The notes: a model not told the origin generated them from the sequence alone. A stretch of 6,674 nucleotides of DNA from Bacteroidales bacterium (GCA_018433265.1 JAHDRO010000356.1:1-6674), one strand, 5' to 3'; shown: positions 1 to 6,674, counted from the stretch's first letter. Program-made: numbers and translations.

Positions 1-233
1 ATTGGAACAGAATTACAAAAAAAATATATACTCATTGTGTTGTAAAACTTAAGTCTCCGGATGTTTTTATGCAGGGTATAGGTATGGAGTCAGATGAGAT
101 GGCCAGAAATGCAGTAATACTCAATCCTTTCGACAGTTATGCTGTTGTGGTCAAGGATTCTCTTGAAATGCCATACATTGATTCTGTTAATTTTATTGGT
201 CCGCTTTTACCGATAAAAAAAGATGTTAAATGA
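1..233 (+). CDS. lptC: LptC-like LPS export periplasmic protein (3' end only)
   Basis: An open frame enters from the left edge (first full codon at position 3) and ends in TGA at 231-233, giving about 76 C-terminal residues. The visible part contains IYTHCVVKLKSPD followed by QGIGMESDE. This resembles the C-terminal pattern of Bacteroidota LptC (a T-x-x-V-x-I/L-x-S/T-P-D strand, then G-x-G-x-E-S-D). LptC is a bitopic inner-membrane protein whose periplasmic beta-jellyroll passes lipopolysaccharide from LptB2FG to LptA. The N-terminal anchor and most of the jellyroll lie outside the window, so the call rests on this short motif and on its neighbours: a CNNM/CBS protein and a PpiD-like chaperone, an arrangement I recall from Bacteroidales genomes. 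The stop overlaps the next start as ATGA, which suggests translational coupling. Another small periplasmic beta-protein cannot be excluded. Confidence 0.62.
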   Translation, partial: WNRITKKIYTHCVVKLKSPDVFMQGIGMESDEMARNAVILNPFDSYAVVVKDSLEMPYIDSVNFIGPLLPIKKDVK

Positions 234-1381
234 TACTGACTATTTTCATATTATTGCTTTCACTGTTGATAGTTGCAATTTTTACCGCACTGGAAACTGC
301 TTTACAAAATTATAATGTAGTAAAGATTGAGTTTGACAAGAAGCAGGGACTTAAATATGCGGAAATTGTTGACAGTATGACAAAGGAAAGGAAAAGAGCC
401 ACTTCATCGCTGAGAATTGGTAAAATGGTTTTTTTGCTCATATTCGGCATTTCGTTTTATATCTTGACCTATAAACCATTATGCTCACTTTTTCATGATT
501 TGAATTATGTAGTGCTTCTTATAGAAATTTTTTTGATTGTATTTATAGTGCTGGTTATTTCCGAAGTGATTCCGATTATTGTTGGTTCTGTTAATCCGAA
601 TAGAATTCTCAAGTTATTTTATAGAGTTGCTTCAATATCATTTAAGATTTTCTCCCCATTTGTCAGTAAAGAAATTGTTATGAGAGAGGAACCAAAAGAT
701 CAAGATGCGGTCTTAATTCAAAATGCACTTGGTTTCTCTGATGTATTGTTGAAGAAATGTATGATACCACGGACTGAGGTATGTGCAGTTGAGGAGGAGA
801 CTACTTATGCTGAACTTCTAGATTTGTTTGCCAAAACTGATTATTCAAGAATAATTGTATATAGGGAAAGTATCGATACAATTACAGGATATGTTCATTC
901 CAAGGATCTTTTTAAAGGCGAGAGACCCGTTAGGGAGCTAATAAGAAAAATTGGATACTTCCCTGAAACGACACATGCCAGGGAGCTTCTTGAAACGCTT
1001 ATCAAGAGTCACAGTACAATTGCTGTTGTAATTGATCAATTTGGAGGCACAGCAGGAATCGTAACTCTTGAAGATCTTTTTGAGGAGATTTTTGGAGAAA
1101 TTGATGACGAGTTGGATAACGATGAGCTTATAGAAATAAGACAAGAAAATGGGGAATTTATTTTTTCCGGCAGGATAGAGGTTAAATATTTAAATAGAGA
1201 ATATGATCTCGGCATTCCAGAATCTGAAGAATATGAAACACTTGCTGGTTTTATAACCTTTTGTAATGAAAACATACCGGTTGCTGGAGATGTAATTAAG
1301 TATGAAAATTTAGTTTTTACTGTACTGAAGACTTCATCAAACAGAATAGAGACGGTTTCACTTAGAATAGTTGACGAATAG
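230..1381 (+). CDS. CNNM (DUF21)-CBS pair-CorC_HlyC membrane protein, hemolysin/GldE-like family
   Basis: This 383-residue protein has the architecture of the CorC/HlyC/CNNM family. Hydrophobic segments lie at about residues 1-21, 63-81 and 93-118 (the reduced DUF21/CNNM domain). A CBS pair starts at MIPRTEV (178-184) and runs to about 295, including the hallmark DQFGGTAGIVTLEDLFEEI (269-287). A CorC_HlyC domain fills about 305-381. Family members are inner-membrane proteins linked to Mg2+ or Co2+ homeostasis; the CBS pair typically binds adenine nucleotides and faces the cytosol. The old name hemolysin is misleading. The start ATG overlaps the upstream TGA by 4 bp and leads straight into a membrane segment, which supports this start. 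The membrane domain is divergent: where the family usually has FSG-x-E, IGN and GE-x-x-PK, this protein has FTALE (18-22), IGKM (63-66) and SEVIPI (111-116). The C-terminal half is well conserved. The family call is firm; transport activity is uncertain, and GldE-like is only a similarity label. Confidence 0.93.
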   Translation: MILTIFILLLSLLIVAIFTALETALQNYNVVKIEFDKKQGLKYAEIVDSMTKERKRATSSLRIGKMVFLLIFGISFYILTYKPLCSLFHDLNYVVLLIEIFLIVFIVLVISEVIPIIVGSVNPNRILKLFYRVASISFKIFSPFVSKEIVMREEPKDQDAVLIQNALGFSDVLLKKCMIPRTEVCAVEEETTYAELLDLFAKTDYSRIIVYRESIDTITGYVHSKDLFKGERPVRELIRKIGYFPETTHARELLETLIKSHSTIAVVIDQFGGTAGIVTLEDLFEEIFGEIDDELDNDELIEIRQENGEFIFSGRIEVKYLNREYDLGIPESEEYETLAGFITFCNENIPVAGDVIKYENLVFTVLKTSSNRIETVSLRIVDE

Positions 1382-1436
1382 GGGAGGTAAAATGATTTTT
1401 TTACGTATCTTCGCGGCCAAACATGAAATTACTTAA
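1381..1436 (+). other. Possible leader mini-ORF with strong Shine-Dalgarno, in the spacer before ppiD
   Basis: The 67 bp between the CNNM-protein stop and the ppiD start contains GGGGAGG (1381-1387), a 4 nt spacer, then ATG at 1392. The frame reads MIFLRIFAAKHEIT and stops with TAA at 1434-1436. It is in the ppiD frame, but two TAA codons (1434 and 1440) prevent it from extending ppiD. The ppiD start itself has no comparable ribosome-binding sequence. Translation of this mini-ORF could deliver ribosomes close to the ppiD start or act as a leader peptide, but chance is a serious alternative. Confidence 0.25.
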
Positions 1437-1448
1437 AATTAATACACA

Positions 1449-3548
1449 ATGGCAGTTCTAGAAAAGATCCGGGTTAAGATGGGTGTCTTTATTACTTTAA
1501 TTATAGCTATTGCACTTTTATCTTTTATTATAGATCCGGGAACGTTACAATCAGTTCTTTCAATTTTTTCTTCAAAGTATGATGTTGGAGAAATGAATGG
1601 TAAATCAATAACATATCAAGAATATCAGAAGAAAGTCGATTATTTTACAAAGATATTTCAGTTAACTTCCGGTTCATCTACAATGAGTGATGAGACTCAG
1701 GAATATGTTAATCAAAGTGCCTGGCAGGAACTCTTAACAGAGAATGTTTTACTACCTGTAATGGATAAGGCCGGAGTCAAAGTTGGCGATGATGAAATGG
1801 TGGATCTCAGCCAAGGAACAAATATTTCTCCGGTGCTTTTGAGAGAACATACTTTTATTGGTGAAAACGGTCAGTTTGACAGATCCAGACTTGTTCAATT
1901 TATTAAGCAAATACCTCAGGATAATTCCGGTAATCTTTCAACATATTGGAAGTTCCTTGAAAATAATATTAGAAATGAGCAAATATTTTCGAAATACATT
2001 TCTCTTCTTGTAAAAAGCTCAATCTACAATCCTGTTGAACTAAGAAGAATAATAGAAGAGAATAATGTTACATCCGATGTCTCATTTGTATTGCAACCAT
2101 ATGCATTTGCTCCTGATAGCACAGTTACTGTCTCAAAGCAGGAAATAAAGGATTATTACAATAAATACAAAAGACATTTTTACAGGAAAGCAAGCAGAGA
2201 TATTGAATATGTAGTATTCAATGTTGTCCCTTCCGAAACAGACATGGAACTGGCAAAGAAAAGTATCGATAATCTTTTTGATGAATTTGCAACTACAGAT
2301 AATCTTAAGAATTTTTTGGCCAAAAATTCCGATAAACCTTTAGATCCATATTATTACAAAGAGGGAGAATTGGCAACCGTATCTCCGATTCTGGACAGTT
2401 TTGCCTTTAATGCACCTGTAAATGCAGTACTTCCCGTTTTTCTTCAAGATTATACATATATGTCGGCAAGAATAAATGATAAGAAGCAGATGCCTGATTC
2501 CGTTTATGTTCAACATATTCTTATTCAGAATTCGGACAGGTCTGCAGCAAATAAATTGGCTGATTCTCTTATTCAACTTCTCTCCAAGGGAGTAGATTTT
2601 TCTGAACTTGCCGCTAAATATTCTGCTGACAAAAACCCTAATGTTACTCCGGGTGATATCGGATGGATGACTCAACAACAATTAATTCCTGGATTTGAAC
2701 CTTGTTTTGATCTTGTCCCAGGCAAGATAAACAAGCTGGAGACAGATTATGGCATTCATGTGGTTAAGGTTAAGGAAATGAGCAAGCCGGTCACAAAAGT
2801 TCAGCTGGCAGTTTTGGTAAAAGAGGCTTTGGCAAGTAAAGAGACATATCAAAAATATTATTCTCAAGCAAATGATCTTGCTACTAAGGCAAACGGCAAT
2901 ATTGAAAAATTTAATGCAGCAGTCAAGGAGTTAAATTTAATTGCCATTCCTGCTTCAGGCATTGAACCGGGTGCAAAAAATGTTGCTACTTACAAAAATG
3001 CTCGTGAAATAAGTCGTTGGGCATATGAAGCAAAAGTGGGAGATGTTTCTAATATTATTGCTGTAGATAACAAATATTTCTTTGTCGTTGCACTTACAGC
3101 TGCTTATGAAGAGGGGATACCGGAAATGAGTGCCGTTGAACCAAAAATTGTCGAAATTATCAAGAAAGAAAAGAGTGATAAGAAAGCTGTCGCAGAGGTT
3201 GCGGAGAAGATTAAAGGACTTGCGACTATGGATGAAATTGCGAATGCTTTGGGTTTAACAATAAGTAAACAGGAAGGAATTTCTTTTGGTGCTCTTGGAT
3301 CACAGTCGTTTGACCCTAAATTTATTGGATCAGTGTGTGGAGCTGAAGTCAATAAAGTTACAGGACCTATTGATGGGACTGTAGGTGTTTATGTGTTCAA
3401 TGTAGATGTAAGACAAACAGGTGCCTTCTTTACAGAAGATGATGCAAAGGCAAGAAATAATCAAATTTTAGGTTTTAAAATGCAAATGTTATCTCCGATT
3501 CTTGAAAAGGCAGCAAATGTCAAGGATACCAGGTATAAGTTCTTTTAA
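1449..3548 (+). CDS. ppiD: PpiD-like membrane-anchored parvulin peptidyl-prolyl isomerase/chaperone
   Basis: This 699-residue protein has the PpiD/SurA layout. A short basic cytosolic tail (1-10) precedes one uncleaved transmembrane segment (about 12-28). A SurA_N-like helical chaperone region follows (about 40-340). A parvulin domain spans about 350-443, with VQHILI (354-359), PGDIGWM (401-407), GFEPCF (415-420) and GIHVVKV (435-441). The two parvulin-fold histidines are present (H356, H437). A C-terminal region around 518-560 (WAYEAKVGDVSN and the following strand) resembles the back half of a second, degenerate parvulin unit. PpiD proteins sit in the inner membrane near the Sec translocon and assist folding of exported proteins. 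E. coli PpiD is shorter (623 residues) and its parvulin domain has little or no isomerase activity; here the retained histidines leave activity open. The ATG at 1449 lacks a clear Shine-Dalgarno, which is normal for this phylum. No promoter was evident in the spacer, so it is probably co-transcribed with the two upstream envelope genes. Confidence 0.9.
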   Translation: MAVLEKIRVKMGVFITLIIAIALLSFIIDPGTLQSVLSIFSSKYDVGEMNGKSITYQEYQKKVDYFTKIFQLTSGSSTMSDETQEYVNQSAWQELLTENVLLPVMDKAGVKVGDDEMVDLSQGTNISPVLLREHTFIGENGQFDRSRLVQFIKQIPQDNSGNLSTYWKFLENNIRNEQIFSKYISLLVKSSIYNPVELRRIIEENNVTSDVSFVLQPYAFAPDSTVTVSKQEIKDYYNKYKRHFYRKASRDIEYVVFNVVPSETDMELAKKSIDNLFDEFATTDNLKNFLAKNSDKPLDPYYYKEGELATVSPILDSFAFNAPVNAVLPVFLQDYTYMSARINDKKQMPDSVYVQHILIQNSDRSAANKLADSLIQLLSKGVDFSELAAKYSADKNPNVTPGDIGWMTQQQLIPGFEPCFDLVPGKINKLETDYGIHVVKVKEMSKPVTKVQLAVLVKEALASKETYQKYYSQANDLATKANGNIEKFNAAVKELNLIAIPASGIEPGAKNVATYKNAREISRWAYEAKVGDVSNIIAVDNKYFFVVALTAAYEEGIPEMSAVEPKIVEIIKKEKSDKKAVAEVAEKIKGLATMDEIANALGLTISKQEGISFGALGSQSFDPKFIGSVCGAEVNKVTGPIDGTVGVYVFNVDVRQTGAFFTEDDAKARNNQILGFKMQMLSPILEKAANVKDTRYKFF

Positions 3549-3551
3549 TTT

Positions 3552-3576
3552 AAACTTATCGTCAGAGTTTTATTTT
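3552..3576 (+). terminator. Weak candidate terminator between convergent genes
   Basis: The 26 bp gap between the convergent ppiD and ychF stops holds AAACT (3552-3556) and AGTTT (3566-3570), which can form a 5-6 bp AT-rich stem with a 7-9 nt loop. On the + strand it is followed by a T-rich stretch (TTTTATTTT, 3568-3576). It could end rightward transcription of the envelope cluster. The stem is weak, and the opposite strand lacks a comparable T-run, so it is unlikely to work well for ychF. Confidence 0.25.
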
Positions 3577-4678
3577 ATACTGCAAAACGGAAATGCATAA
3601 TGTCGCCGTCTTGTACAACATAATCTTTTCCTTCAACGTTCATTTTTCCTGCTTCTTTGCAGGCTGCTTCAGAACCATATCTTATAAAATCTTCATATTT
3701 AATGACCTCGGCCCTGATAAAGCCCTTTTCAAAATCAGTATGAATAATTCCTGCTGCTTGTGGAGCTTTGGTCCCTTTGTGAAAAGTCCAGGCTTTAACT
3801 TCTTGAACACCGGCAGTGAAGTAGGTTTCGAGATTAAGTAATCTGTATGCTGCTCTTATAAGACGGTTAACACCAGATTCCTGTAATCCTATCTCGTTGA
3901 GAAACAATTTTCTATCTTCATAACTTTCCAATTCTGCAATTTCTGCTTCAATTTTTGCAGCTACAACCAACATTTGGGCATTTTCATCTTTAATTGCATC
4001 TCTAACTTGATCAACATAAGTGTTTCCACTTTTGGCAGAAGATTCGTCGACATTACATACATATAAAACAGGTTTATCAGTAAGCAAAAAGAGATCTTTT
4101 GCAAGTTTTTTATCTTCAAGATTGTCAAAAACAACACTCCTTGCTGAGCGACCCTGTTCAAGAGCAGTTTTGTATTTAAGAAGAACTTCATAGAGCCTCT
4201 TAGCTGTTTTGTCTCCTCCGGTCTGAGCCTGTTTTATTACTTTATTCATTCTGCTTTCAATAGTGTCGAGATCCTTAAGTTGAAGTTCAGTGTCAACTAT
4301 TTCCTTATCTCTTATAGGATTGACACTCCCATCTACATGAACAACATTTGGATCATCAAAGCATCTTAAAACATGAATAATGGCATCAGTTTCCCTAATA
4401 TTAGCAAGAAACTGATTGCCGAGGCCTTCTCCTTTGCTGGCTCCTTTTACAAGTCCTGCAATGTCTACAATCTCTACAGTTGCAGGAACAACTCTATTTG
4501 GGTGAACAAGCTGTTCAAGAACTTGAAGTCTATAATCTGGAACCAGGGTTGAGCCAATATTTGGTTCTATAGTGCAGAACGGAAAATTTGCTGCTTGAGC
4601 TTTTCCTGAACTTATACAATTGAAAAGTGTTGATTTTCCGACATTAGGAAGGCCGACTATACCACATTGCAGTGACAT
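3575..4678 (-). CDS. ychF: YchF/OLA1-family redox-regulated ATPase
   Basis: The 367-residue product is a full-length YchF (E. coli 363). The P-loop is GLPNVGKST (9-17). Switch II/G3 is DIAGLVKGASKGEGLGNQFL (72-91), including the YchF-typical glycine-rich continuation. The G4 position is NVDE (209-212), the NxxE form that gives this family ATP over GTP preference, in place of NKxD. A coiled-coil arm lies at about 120-200 and a TGS domain at about 283-367, with the typical FTAGVQEVKAWT (288-299) and HTDFEKGFI. YchF/OLA1 is a cytosolic, ribosome-associated P-loop ATPase implicated in stress responses and translation; its exact role is unsettled. The gene is transcribed alone, divergently from the nuclease-rsmA pair and convergently with ppiD. 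The start ATG (complement of 4676-4678) is directly followed by the P-loop strand SLQCGIVGLPNVG, which fixes the start. No Shine-Dalgarno is visible upstream, only A/T-rich sequence. Confidence 0.97.
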   Translation of the reverse strand: MSLQCGIVGLPNVGKSTLFNCISSGKAQAANFPFCTIEPNIGSTLVPDYRLQVLEQLVHPNRVVPATVEIVDIAGLVKGASKGEGLGNQFLANIRETDAIIHVLRCFDDPNVVHVDGSVNPIRDKEIVDTELQLKDLDTIESRMNKVIKQAQTGGDKTAKRLYEVLLKYKTALEQGRSARSVVFDNLEDKKLAKDLFLLTDKPVLYVCNVDESSAKSGNTYVDQVRDAIKDENAQMLVVAAKIEAEIAELESYEDRKLFLNEIGLQESGVNRLIRAAYRLLNLETYFTAGVQEVKAWTFHKGTKAPQAAGIIHTDFEKGFIRAEVIKYEDFIRYGSEAACKEAGKMNVEGKDYVVQDGDIMHFRFAV

Positions 4679-4710
4679 TTTCTATAATTTTATAAAGTTC
4701 GAAATTAATT

Positions 4711-4728
4711 AATTTTTGCCGAAAAATT
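4711..4728. repeat. Perfect 7-bp AT inverted repeat over the ychF -7 region
   Basis: AATTTTT (4711-4717) and AAAAATT (4722-4728) are perfect inverted arms around a 4 nt GCCG loop. The repeat overlaps the proposed ychF -7 element and the expected transcription start. It could be an operator or a 5'-leader hairpin, but in DNA this AT-rich a 7 bp repeat can arise by chance. Confidence 0.35.
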
Positions 4729-4753
4729 TAATAATAGACAAAAACACCACAAA
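4723..4753 (-). promoter_or_regulatory. Bacteroides-type promoter for ychF
   Basis: On the minus strand TTTG (complement of 4750-4753) is followed after 19 nt by TAAATTTT (complement of 4723-4730). The known Bacteroidota sigma-70-type consensus is TTTG at -33 and TAnnTTTG at -7, about 19-21 nt apart, so 9 of the 10 defined bases match. Transcription would start near 4716-4718, leaving a leader of about 40 nt before the ychF ATG. Confidence 0.5.
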
Positions 4754-4795
4754 ATCAGATAATTAACATAAAATGTTCTTAATATTTATGGATGA

Positions 4796-4825
4796 TTTGT
4801 ATTTTTATAACATTAGTTATTTTAT
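4796..4825 (+). promoter_or_regulatory. Weak candidate promoter for the nuclease-rsmA pair
   Basis: TTTG (4796-4799) is followed after 18 nt by TATTTTAT (4818-4825), which matches four of the six defined bases of the Bacteroidota -7 consensus. This would give a leader of roughly 25-30 nt before the ATG at 4860. A second -7-like site, TATTTATG (4783-4790), matches five of six but has no TTTG at the right distance. A promoter must lie in this 181 bp divergent region unless transcription comes from elsewhere, but the exact site is uncertain. Confidence 0.3.
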
Positions 4826-4859
4826 ATATCAGTCTGAATAAAATAGCCATAGAACAGAG

Positions 4860-5957
4860 ATGTTGATTTTAAGGGTATTAATAATAAAAATTGTACTGCT
4901 TTCGAGTTTGCTCTTTAGTTTTAACAACCGTTGTAGTGCTCAAATAATAAATTCAAAATATAAAATTATGTTTTGGAATTTGGAAAATTTTTTTGATCCC
5001 TTTAATGATCCTTCTACTTCTGATGATGAATTTACTCCAAAGGGGCAAAGAAGATGGGGTTGGAATAGATTTGCCAAAAAAAGAAATGACATTGCGAAAG
5101 TAATTATCTCAACAGGTGAAGCTGTGAGCAGTGATAATAATATAAGTGAGATTAATTACCCTGTTGTAATAGGTTTGGCAGAAGTTGAAAATCATTTCGT
5201 GCTGGAACAACTTGTAAAAGCAACACCACTTGCCATGCTTGATTATAAAATAATTCACAGAGACTCTCCTGATGAGCGTGGTATTGATGTGGCTTTGCTT
5301 TATAGAAGAAAATACTTTAAGCCTGTTAGTGTCAATTATTATCCTGTTATAACCTCAGATACTTCTTTTAAAACAAGATTTATTCTTTATGTAAAAGGCG
5401 TATTGGAGGATTTGGATACTCTGCATGTTTTTGTTAATCACTGGCCGTCTAAATTTGGAGGAGAATTAATTTCCAGGCCAAAACGTGAAGCAGCAGCCAA
5501 AAAACTTCGAATCGCTTGTGACTCAGTTTTTCAATCTAATAACAAAGCAAATATTGTCATAATGGGGGATTTTAACGATACGCCTGATTCGGATCTTTTT
5601 AAAAAAGTGACTGGAAACGGAGTAGACAATTCAAATTTGTATAATTTGGCTATAGGGATAAGAAGGCTTGGAGAGGGGACTATAAAATACAGGGCATCAT
5701 GGGAGTTGATTGATATGTTTTTTGTCTCTTCAAATTTATTAGACAGAAACGAGCCTGTTTGCTGTTTGGATTGTGCTATGCGGATATTCCGACCTGAGTT
5801 TTTATTTGAAGAGGATAAAATTTATCTTGGGAAAAAGCCTTTTCGTTGCTACATAGGCCCTAGATATAACGGAGGTATAAGTGATCATCTTCCTGTTATA
5901 CTCACCATTGATAAAATGTGGGAAAATCCTTCCAAAATCGGTAGCTTTGTTCCATGA
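4860..5957 (+). CDS. Exported endonuclease/exonuclease/phosphatase (EEP) family protein
   Basis: This 365-residue protein starts with a signal peptide: K10 in a hydrophobic run to about residue 21, and a probable signal peptidase I site after CSA (25-27). Cys25 is not in a lipobox, so it is probably not a lipoprotein. The EEP metal-dependent phosphodiesterase fold follows with its motifs in order: FWNLENFFD (38-46), LAEVEN with E108, RGIDVALLYRR (140-150), NHWPSK with H194, GDFNDTPDS with D237 and N239, D285 in WELIDMFFVS, and D342-H343 in SDHLPV. All expected catalytic and metal-binding residues seem present, so it should be an active periplasmic or secreted hydrolase of nucleic acid or another phosphodiester or phosphoester. 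The substrate cannot be told from sequence. The segment FTPKGQRRWGWNRFAKKRNDIAKVI (58-82) resembles a region I associate with Bacteroidota EEP proteins. Its TGA overlaps the rsmA ATG by 4 bp, implying co-transcription. The start at 4860 is preceded by a purine-rich AGAACAGAG, with no true Shine-Dalgarno. Confidence 0.9.
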   Translation: MLILRVLIIKIVLLSSLLFSFNNRCSAQIINSKYKIMFWNLENFFDPFNDPSTSDDEFTPKGQRRWGWNRFAKKRNDIAKVIISTGEAVSSDNNISEINYPVVIGLAEVENHFVLEQLVKATPLAMLDYKIIHRDSPDERGIDVALLYRRKYFKPVSVNYYPVITSDTSFKTRFILYVKGVLEDLDTLHVFVNHWPSKFGGELISRPKREAAAKKLRIACDSVFQSNNKANIVIMGDFNDTPDSDLFKKVTGNGVDNSNLYNLAIGIRRLGEGTIKYRASWELIDMFFVSSNLLDRNEPVCCLDCAMRIFRPEFLFEEDKIYLGKKPFRCYIGPRYNGGISDHLPVILTIDKMWENPSKIGSFVP

Positions 5958-6674
5958 TCGTCACACCAAAAAAAGCTTTGGGGCAGCATTTTCTTAGAGA
6001 TTTGAAAATTGCTAACAGAATTGTGGAGAGTCTCTCACCGATTAGTTCCGAGTGTTTAATTCAGAATGTCGGTTCTCTGGAAGGACTTCATTTACCGAAA
6101 TTCAATGTTTTGGAAGTTGGGCCGGGAATGGGTGTTCTTACTCAATATCTTGTTAACAAGGACAATATTAATTTTAAGGTGGTTGAGATAGACAGTGAGG
6201 CAGTGGAGTATCTTCAAAATAATATTCCTGAGCTGGATGGAAAAATTATTGAAGGGGATTTTTTGAAATTGAACTTGGAAAGTGTTTTTGAAGGGTATTT
6301 TTTTGTTATCGGAAATTTTCCATATAATATTTCGTCACAGATTTTTTTCAAAGTACTGGAATATAAGGATAAGATTCCAATGGTGGTAGGGATGGTACAA
6401 AAGGAAGTTGCCGAAAGATTATCCTCTCCCCCCGGCAATAAGAGTTACGGAATACTTTCAGTTTTATTGCAGGCATGGTATAATATTGATTATCTTTTTA
6501 CAGTAAGTGAACATTGTTTTAATCCTCCTCCAAAGGTCAAGTCGGCCGTAATAAGATTGACAAGAAACTCGAGGAATACTCTTGGATGTGATGAGGCTTT
6601 TTTTAAAAAAATTGTGAAAAGCACTTTTAATCAAAGGAGAAAAACTATTAGGAATTCTCTTAAATCAGATTTAA
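5954..6674 (+). CDS. rsmA: 16S rRNA (adenine(1518)-N6/adenine(1519)-N6)-dimethyltransferase RsmA (3' end outside window)
   Basis: The frame opens at ATG 5954 and remains open to the right edge: 240 codons of a protein that is about 270 residues in E. coli, so roughly the last 30 residues are missing. RsmA (KsgA) dimethylates two adjacent adenines in the helix 45 loop of 16S rRNA using S-adenosylmethionine, late in 30S assembly. Visible motifs are the N-terminal KKALGQHFL (6-14), the SAM-binding EVGPGMG (54-60), VVEID, the EGDFL strand, the catalytic GNFPYNISS (120-128, the NLPY-type motif with F for L), and FNPPPKVKSAVIRL, followed by STFNQRRKTIRNSL in the helical C-terminal domain. The start fits the family because KKxLGQxFL lies within the first 15 residues. 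The ATGA overlap with the nuclease gene suggests translational coupling. Confidence 0.96.
   Translation, partial: MIVTPKKALGQHFLRDLKIANRIVESLSPISSECLIQNVGSLEGLHLPKFNVLEVGPGMGVLTQYLVNKDNINFKVVEIDSEAVEYLQNNIPELDGKIIEGDFLKLNLESVFEGYFFVIGNFPYNISSQIFFKVLEYKDKIPMVVGMVQKEVAERLSSPPGNKSYGILSVLLQAWYNIDYLFTVSEHCFNPPPKVKSAVIRLTRNSRNTLGCDEAFFKKIVKSTFNQRRKTIRNSLKSDL

Noticed and set aside
2340..2681. 113-codon open frame on the minus strand
   Set aside because: It lies wholly inside ppiD, opposite its well-conserved parvulin domain, with no recognisable protein motif. It is a shadow of the real gene.
3593..3841. 82-codon open frame on the plus strand
   Set aside because: It is antisense to the conserved TGS domain of ychF and has no family resemblance.
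4703..4714. Tandem AATT units as a possible repeat array
   Set aside because: Only three 4 bp units in AT-rich promoter DNA. This is low-complexity sequence and not a meaningful repeat.
4679..4859. Possible small RNA or small gene in the divergent intergenic region
   Set aside because: The 181 bp are accounted for by two opposing promoters and leaders. I saw no strong hairpin with a T-run and no convincing short coding frame.
5871..5883. GGAGG followed by GTG, resembling a ribosome-binding site and start codon
   Set aside because: It encodes the conserved NGGISDH segment of the EEP protein, and the alternative frame is short with no recognisable content.
6214..6438. 74-codon open frame on the minus strand
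   Set aside because: It is antisense to the SAM-binding and NFPY catalytic region of rsmA, which is clearly the coding strand.

Overview
The window is AT-rich, densely coded chromosomal DNA that looks like the phylum Bacteroidota, probably order Bacteroidales. Three things point there: the gene families, start codons mostly preceded by A/T-rich sequence instead of a Shine-Dalgarno box, and a promoter upstream of the GTPase gene matching the Bacteroides-type TTTG / TAnnTTTG consensus. The genus cannot be named from the sequence alone. I see no mobile element, CRISPR array, tRNA, rRNA or phage gene. Most of the window is ordinary housekeeping DNA.

Layout. Positions 1-3548 (+) hold an envelope cluster: the 3' end of an LptC-like lipopolysaccharide-export gene, a CNNM/CBS/CorC_HlyC membrane protein that overlaps it by 4 bp, and a PpiD-type membrane-anchored parvulin chaperone after a 67 bp spacer. 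That spacer carries an unusually good Shine-Dalgarno sequence in front of a 14-codon mini-ORF. A 26 bp gap separates this cluster from the convergent gene for the YchF/OLA1 ATPase (3575-4678, -). A 181 bp divergent intergenic region (4679-4859) follows, with a good promoter match for ychF, a short AT hairpin over its -7 element and a weaker promoter candidate for the rightward genes. Positions 4860-6674 (+) hold an exported endonuclease/exonuclease/phosphatase-family protein, overlapped by 4 bp by rsmA (16S rRNA dimethyltransferase). rsmA runs off the right edge.

How the genes fit together. The left cluster plausibly serves outer-membrane and periplasm biogenesis: LPS transport, a membrane protein possibly linked to ion homeostasis, and folding of exported proteins. 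ychF and rsmA are translation or ribosome-related genes, each with its own transcription direction. The exported nuclease/phosphatase joined translationally to rsmA has no obvious functional link to it. The points most worth a second look are the altered signature motifs in the CNNM transmembrane domain, the mini-ORF before ppiD, and the hairpin over the ychF promoter. I did not find convincing evidence of an undescribed system.
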